From an uncultured Bacilli bacterium (GTDB lineage Bacteria > Bacillota_I > Bacilli_A > RF39 > UBA660), in the NCBI GenBank assembly GCA_947627145.1, contig CANQUW010000038.1:1-9209 (forward strand): DNA of 9,209 nt. Direction: 5' to 3'. A program made the position numbers and the translations under genes. Numbering within the stretch: position 1 is the first letter of the stretch; the number at the start of each line of letters is the position of its first letter. Positions 5,507-9,209 of the stretch are shown here, piece after piece. A model generated the notes under the pieces. That model made no database searches. It worked only from the letters and a program-made list of their open reading frames with translations, and was not told where the DNA came from.

Positions 5507-7042
5507 ATGAATCAAAGATGTTGTGAATTGTTAAAGAAAGTAATTAATGAAAAATATAACGATGTAAGACTTGATAATATGTCTTATAACGATGAAGAAT
5601 TTTATTATGAATTTAAAATTGATAAACAAATAAGTGAAAATGATTTTTCTATGTTGGAAGAAGAAATTAAAAAATTGGATAATAGTATTTATGTAAAACT
5701 TTTAAGAATTAGTGGAGTTTATTTAGAAGGGAATGCTTCAAATGAAATGATTACTAGAATTGTTGGTAAAAGTTTTTCTTCACAAGAAGATTTAGATAAA
5801 TATAATGAGTTTTTGATAGATGCTAAAGCAAGAGATCATAGAAAAATAGGACAAGATTTAGATTTGTTTTGTTTTTCGGATTATGTAGGTGCTGGACTTC
5901 CACTTTATACTCCAAGAGGTACTATTGTTAAAGATGAGTTACAAAAGGAAATAGAAAGAATATGTAGAAGATATGGATTTCAAAAAGTAAGTTGCCCGTC
6001 CCTTGCAGATATTTCTTTATTTGAAACTAGTGGTCATGCTAGTAAATTTAATGATGAATTGTTTAGAGTTGAATCACCAAAAGGACATAAATTTGTTTTG
6101 AAACCTGTACAATGTCCTCATCATACTCAAATTTTTGCATCAAAACTTAGAAGTTATAAAAATCTTCCTATTAGATATATGGAAAGTGATAAGCAATATC
6201 GTGCTGAACTTCCTGGTGCAGTTGGAAATAGTTTATCTAGAGTGTATGCTATAACTGTTGAGGATGGTCATGTATTTTGCACTAGAGAGCAAGTTAAAGA
6301 AGAAATAATTAATATATGTAATTTGATAAAAGATTTTTATTCTAGTATGGGATTATGGGATAATCATTGGGTATCTTTATCAGTAAGAGATTATGAACAT
6401 CCTGAAAAATATATTGGAGAACAAAATGATTGGGATTTATGTGAAAAACTACTTCAAGAAGTATCAGATGAATTAGGACTTAATGCTAAAAGATGTGAAG
6501 GAGAAGCTGCATTATATGGACCTAAACTTGATTTTATGTTTAAGGATGCATTGGGGAGAGATATACAGATTCCAACTGTTCAATTAGATTTTGCTATGCC
6601 TAAGAGATTTAGACTTTTCTATATTGATGAGAATGGAAAAAAAGAAGTTCCTGTTATGGTTCATAGAGCGGTACTAGGTTCTTATGAAAGATTTTTGGTA
6701 TTATTACTTGAACAATTTAAAGGTGTTCTTCCAATATGGCTTTCTCCAGTACAAGTAAATATTGTTCCTGTTAATATTAAATATCATAACGAATACTGTA
6801 AAAAGATTAAACAAATTTTAGAAGATGAAGATATTAGAGTAGAATATGATGATTCTCATGAACAAATGGGTAAAAAAATAAGACAAAGTAATGTTATGAA
6901 AAATCCTATAACTTTGATACTTGGAGATAATGAAAGGGATAATGACTTAATAAGTTTTAGAAAACTTGGAAGTGAAGAAACTTATTCGATGCCAATTTCA
7001 GAATTTATAAAATTTATTAAAGAGGAGATTAAAAAACGTTAG
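5507..7042 (+). CDS. thrS: Threonyl-tRNA synthetase, short form with degenerate editing domain
   Basis: ThrRS charges tRNA-Thr with threonine using ATP. At 511 residues it is about 130 shorter than E. coli ThrRS (642). The TGS domain is absent. Residues 1-107 are a shrunken N2 editing domain: EFYYEFKID and LLRISGVYLEGNASNEM still align, but the HxxxH motif reads QRCCE (3-7) and the CxxxH segment is deleted. From ARDHRKIG (108-115) on, the class II core follows: Zn ligands Cys203, His255 and His386, motif 2 Arg232/Glu234, Asp253 for threonine recognition, YGPK (337-340), VQLDF (358-362) and motif 3 near GSYERF (391-396). The C-terminal anticodon-binding domain spans about 410-505. The usual NCPGH reads QCPHH (202-206). 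The N-terminal start is supported by SD AGAAGG (5495-5500). The enzyme should charge threonine but is unlikely to remove misacylated serine. Expression is controlled by the leader upstream. Confidence 0.96.
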   Translation: MNQRCCELLKKVINEKYNDVRLDNMSYNDEEFYYEFKIDKQISENDFSMLEEEIKKLDNSIYVKLLRISGVYLEGNASNEMITRIVGKSFSSQEDLDKYNEFLIDAKARDHRKIGQDLDLFCFSDYVGAGLPLYTPRGTIVKDELQKEIERICRRYGFQKVSCPSLADISLFETSGHASKFNDELFRVESPKGHKFVLKPVQCPHHTQIFASKLRSYKNLPIRYMESDKQYRAELPGAVGNSLSRVYAITVEDGHVFCTREQVKEEIINICNLIKDFYSSMGLWDNHWVSLSVRDYEHPEKYIGEQNDWDLCEKLLQEVSDELGLNAKRCEGEAALYGPKLDFMFKDALGRDIQIPTVQLDFAMPKRFRLFYIDENGKKEVPVMVHRAVLGSYERFLVLLLEQFKGVLPIWLSPVQVNIVPVNIKYHNEYCKKIKQILEDEDIRVEYDDSHEQMGKKIRQSNVMKNPITLILGDNERDNDLISFRKLGSEETYSMPISEFIKFIKEEIKKR

Positions 7043-7141
7043 TTTGAGATAATTTTATCAATCAAAAATTGATTAAATAAAGACATTCATAATATTAAAA
7101 AAACTTTTACGTAACAAACTAATTAGAAATATCAAAATGAC

Positions 7142-7170
7142 TTGATAAAATATAAAAAATATGGTATTAT
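7142..7170 (+). promoter_or_regulatory. secG promoter
   Basis: TTGATA (7142-7147), a 17-base spacer and TATTAT (7165-7170), with TG at 7162-7163 forming an extended -10. It lies 28 bases before the secG ATG, so secG need not depend on read-through from thrS, which has no clear terminator. Confidence 0.75.
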
Positions 7171-7197
7171 ATTATCATTGATTTGGAGGGATTAGTA

Positions 7198-7413
7198 ATG
7201 GAAACAGCGTTACTTATTATATCAATTTTATTAATAGTAATAGTGCTTTTACAAAGTGGAAAAGCAGAAGATGCAGCTAAAATAATTTCTGGAGGTAATT
7301 CAGATTTATTTAGAGAAAGAAAAGAAAGAGGCTCAGAACTTGTTATTACTCGTATAACTTTTGTTTTAGGTTTTATTTTCTTCGCAATCTGCTTAGTTTC
7401 ATCATTTATGTAA
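7198..7413 (+). CDS. secG: Preprotein translocase subunit SecG
   Basis: SecG is the small membrane subunit of the SecYEG channel, which assists SecA-driven export. The 71-residue protein has two hydrophobic segments (about residues 3-19 and 52-70) separated by a cytoplasmic loop with the family signature LLQSGKAE (17-24), ISGG (30-33), LFRERKERG (37-45) and LVITRIT (48-54). Length is typical. The start at 7198 is preferred because SD GGAGGG (7185-7190) lies 7 bases upstream; an upstream TTG at 7183 would include the SD in the coding region. The gene precedes rnr, the usual Bacillota order. Confidence 0.95.
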   Translation: METALLIISILLIVIVLLQSGKAEDAAKIISGGNSDLFRERKERGSELVITRITFVLGFIFFAICLVSSFM

Positions 7414-7416
7414 TAT

Positions 7417-7439
7417 AAACTTCCTTGTGAAGTTTTTTT
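7417..7439 (+). terminator. Terminator after secG
   Basis: AAACTTC (7417-7423) pairs with GAAGTTT (7429-7435) around a 5-base loop and runs into seven T residues (7433-7439). It starts 4 bases after the secG stop. The stem is only 7 bp, so some read-through into rnr is possible. Confidence 0.75.
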
Positions 7440-7473
7440 CTTTGTAAATTACTATAAAAAATGATAAAATTAT

Positions 7474-7491
7474 TATAATACAGAAGAGGTG
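7474..7491 (+). promoter_or_regulatory. Possible rnr -10 box and ribosome binding site
   Basis: TATAAT at 7474-7479 is a perfect -10 box without a good -35 at the right distance (TTGTAA at 7442 is 26 bases upstream, too far). The SD AGAGGTG (7485-7491) lies 6 bases before the rnr ATG. Confidence 0.5.
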
Positions 7492-7497
7492 TTATCT

Positions 7498-9209
7498 ATG
7501 AAAGAAAAAATAATAAATTTATTAAAACAAGAACAAAAAGCTTTATCAATTTATGATATACAAAATAAACTTTCTTTAACAGAAATTTCTGATATAAAAG
7601 AAATGACTGATACTTTAAGAGAACTAGAAGATGAAGTAATAATTTATCATACTAATAAAGATAAATACATGTTACTTGAAGACAGTCATTTAAAAAAAGG
7701 AATTATAAAAGTAAATAAAAAAGGATTTGGTTTTGTAATTGTAGACGGAGAAGAAGATGATATTTATATCGCAGAAGAAAACATGAATGGTGCGATACAC
7801 GAAGATACTGTATTAGTAGAAGTGACAAGTAAACTTAATACTGAAAGAATTGAAGGAAGAATACTTAAAATAATAAAAAGAAAACAAGATAAATATATTG
7901 GAGAATATTACGAAGTAAATGGTAAAGGTCATATTAATTTAGATGATAAAAAAATAAAAATTAATATAGAAATACCAAAAGATAAATCACTTAATGCAGT
8001 AGATGGACATAAGGTCGTAGTAAAACTAATAAGAAAATTAAATAACAATACTAAATATGAAGGAGAAGTAATAGAAATACTAGGTCATAAAAATGATCCT
8101 GGAGTAGATATTTTATCAATAGTTTATAAATATAATATTCCAACAACATTTCCAGATGATGTAAAAGAACAAGTAAAACATATTCCAATGGAAGTGTCAA
8201 GTGAAGATATAAAAGGAAGAAAAGACTTACGTGGAGAAACAATTTTTACAATTGATGGTGATGATACTAAAGATATAGATGATGCTGTATCTATTAAAAA
8301 ATTAGAGAATGGACACTTCGAACTCGGAGTACATATTGCAGATGTATCATATTACGTAAAAGAAGGAACACCTTTAGATAAAGAAGCTTTAGAAAGAGGT
8401 ACAAGTGTATATTTAGTAGATAGAGTTATACCAATGCTACCTCATGAATTATCAAATGGAATATGTTCTCTAAATCCAAATGAAGATCGTCTTACAATAT
8501 CTTGTGTAATGGAGTTTGATGAGAACGGAAAACAATTAAACTATGATATATTTGAAAGTGTAATAAAGTCTCGTAAACAAATGACTTATAATAACGTTAA
8601 TAAAATATTAGAAGAAAATACAACACCAGAAGGTTATGAAGAATTTGTAGAACCTCTAAAAGATATGGCAGCACTTGCAAAAATTCTTCGTAAAATGAAA
8701 GTTAATCGTGGATACATTGACTTTGAAATAGATGAAGCAAAAATATATGTAGATGATAAATGTCATCCAACAAGCATCGGACTTAGAAATAGAGGTACAG
8801 GAGAAAACTTAATAGAAGACTTTATGATTGCCGCTAATGAATGTGTTGCAACTCATATCTTCTATATGAACTTACCATTTATTTATCGTATTCATGAATA
8901 TCCAAAAGAAGAAAAGATTAGAAGTTTCTTAAGTTTTGTATCTTCTCTTGGTTATAACGTAGTAGGAAATATAAAAGATAATAGTCCAACTACAATTCAA
9001 AAAATAATTAAATCTTTAGAAGATAAACCTGAATTTAAAATATTATCAACACTACTTTTAAGAAGTATGCAAAAAGCAGAATATCGTGAAGAGAATTTAG
9101 GACACTATGGACTTGGAAGTAAATGTTATACTCACTTTACTTCACCAATAAGACGTTATCCAGATACAACAGTACATCGTCTTTTAAGAACATATTTATT
9201 TTCTAAAAA
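7498..9209 (+). CDS. rnr: Ribonuclease R, 3'-truncated by window edge
   Basis: RNase R is a processive 3'-5' exoribonuclease of the RNase II family that degrades structured RNA and acts in mRNA decay and rRNA quality control. The frame is open from ATG 7498 to the last base (570 codons plus two bases) and has no stop, so the end lies outside. Residues 1-60 look like the N-terminal winged-helix domain. A cold-shock domain follows with KKGFGFVIVDGEEDDIYI (75-92), then a second OB-like region to about 200. The RNB catalytic domain has the metal-binding motif IDGDDTKDIDDAV (252-264), HIADVSYYV, YLVDRVIPMLPHELSNG, NRGYIDFEI, IEDFMIAANE and HFTSPIRRYPD (546-556). The rest of RNB and the S1 domain are missing from the window. 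The order secG-rnr is common in Bacillota, where smpB often follows. Confidence 0.97.
   Translation, partial: MKEKIINLLKQEQKALSIYDIQNKLSLTEISDIKEMTDTLRELEDEVIIYHTNKDKYMLLEDSHLKKGIIKVNKKGFGFVIVDGEEDDIYIAEENMNGAIHEDTVLVEVTSKLNTERIEGRILKIIKRKQDKYIGEYYEVNGKGHINLDDKKIKINIEIPKDKSLNAVDGHKVVVKLIRKLNNNTKYEGEVIEILGHKNDPGVDILSIVYKYNIPTTFPDDVKEQVKHIPMEVSSEDIKGRKDLRGETIFTIDGDDTKDIDDAVSIKKLENGHFELGVHIADVSYYVKEGTPLDKEALERGTSVYLVDRVIPMLPHELSNGICSLNPNEDRLTISCVMEFDENGKQLNYDIFESVIKSRKQMTYNNVNKILEENTTPEGYEEFVEPLKDMAALAKILRKMKVNRGYIDFEIDEAKIYVDDKCHPTSIGLRNRGTGENLIEDFMIAANECVATHIFYMNLPFIYRIHEYPKEEKIRSFLSFVSSLGYNVVGNIKDNSPTTIQKIIKSLEDKPEFKILSTLLLRSMQKAEYREENLGHYGLGSKCYTHFTSPIRRYPDTTVHRLLRTYLFSK

Noticed and set aside
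7057..7073. Terminator after thrS
   Set aside because: ATCAAT / ATTGAT forms only a 6-bp AT-rich stem and is not followed by a T tract, so it is not a convincing terminator.
7183..7197. Upstream TTG start for secG
   Set aside because: The GGAGGG SD lies within that extension and serves the ATG at 7198; the usual SecG length is obtained from 7198.
8051..8242. Minus-strand open frame inside rnr
   Set aside because: It is opposite the RNase R frame and its Leu/Tyr-rich translation reflects reversed AT-rich codons.

Overview
The window is strongly AT-rich bacterial DNA with standard-code genes: tryptophan is TGG, and no TGA falls inside the long genes. Shine-Dalgarno sites and sigma-A-type promoters look like those of Bacillota. 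EF-Tu, enolase, SecG and RNase R are all of low-GC Gram-positive type. MurD plus a FemABX-type aminoacyltransferase implies a walled cell that builds peptidoglycan. A divergent, AT-rich Bacilli lineage (for example the uncultured gut groups near Erysipelotrichia and Mollicutes) fits best, but this placement is an inference and I cannot name a genus.

Layout: (1) 1-1032, 3' part of tuf (EF-Tu), ending at a strong hairpin terminator. (2) 1103-2353, minus strand, a FemX/MurM-like peptidoglycan bridge enzyme convergent with tuf; a second hairpin covers its stop codon. (3) 2467-5041, murD and eno, overlapping by 11 bases and divergent from the fem gene. (4) 5025-5506, a dense regulatory leader. (5) 5507-7042, thrS, a shortened threonyl-tRNA synthetase whose editing domain has lost its active-site residues. 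(6) 7198-7413, secG with its own promoter and terminator. (7) 7498 to the window edge, the 5' two thirds or more of rnr (RNase R).

The most notable part is region 4. A full-consensus sigma-A promoter inside the end of eno starts a leader that appears to carry, in order: a 21-codon peptide ORF with four consecutive Thr codons; three mutually exclusive RNA pairings ending in an intrinsic terminator (the architecture of ribosome-mediated attenuation); a compact threonine T-box riboswitch with its own terminator; and a second, 15-codon ORF with three Thr codons, all ACG. By my manual scan the seven long genes contain no in-frame ACG codon, so every ACG codon in the window lies in these two mini-ORFs. 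I see no promoter between the first terminator and the T-box. thrS therefore looks gated in series by a codon-reading attenuator and a tRNA-reading riboswitch, possibly with a third translational layer. The sequence motifs and pairings are directly visible; the regulatory logic is inferred.

The remaining genes are housekeeping: translation (EF-Tu, ThrRS), wall synthesis (MurD, Fem-like), glycolysis (enolase), secretion (SecG) and RNA turnover (RNase R).
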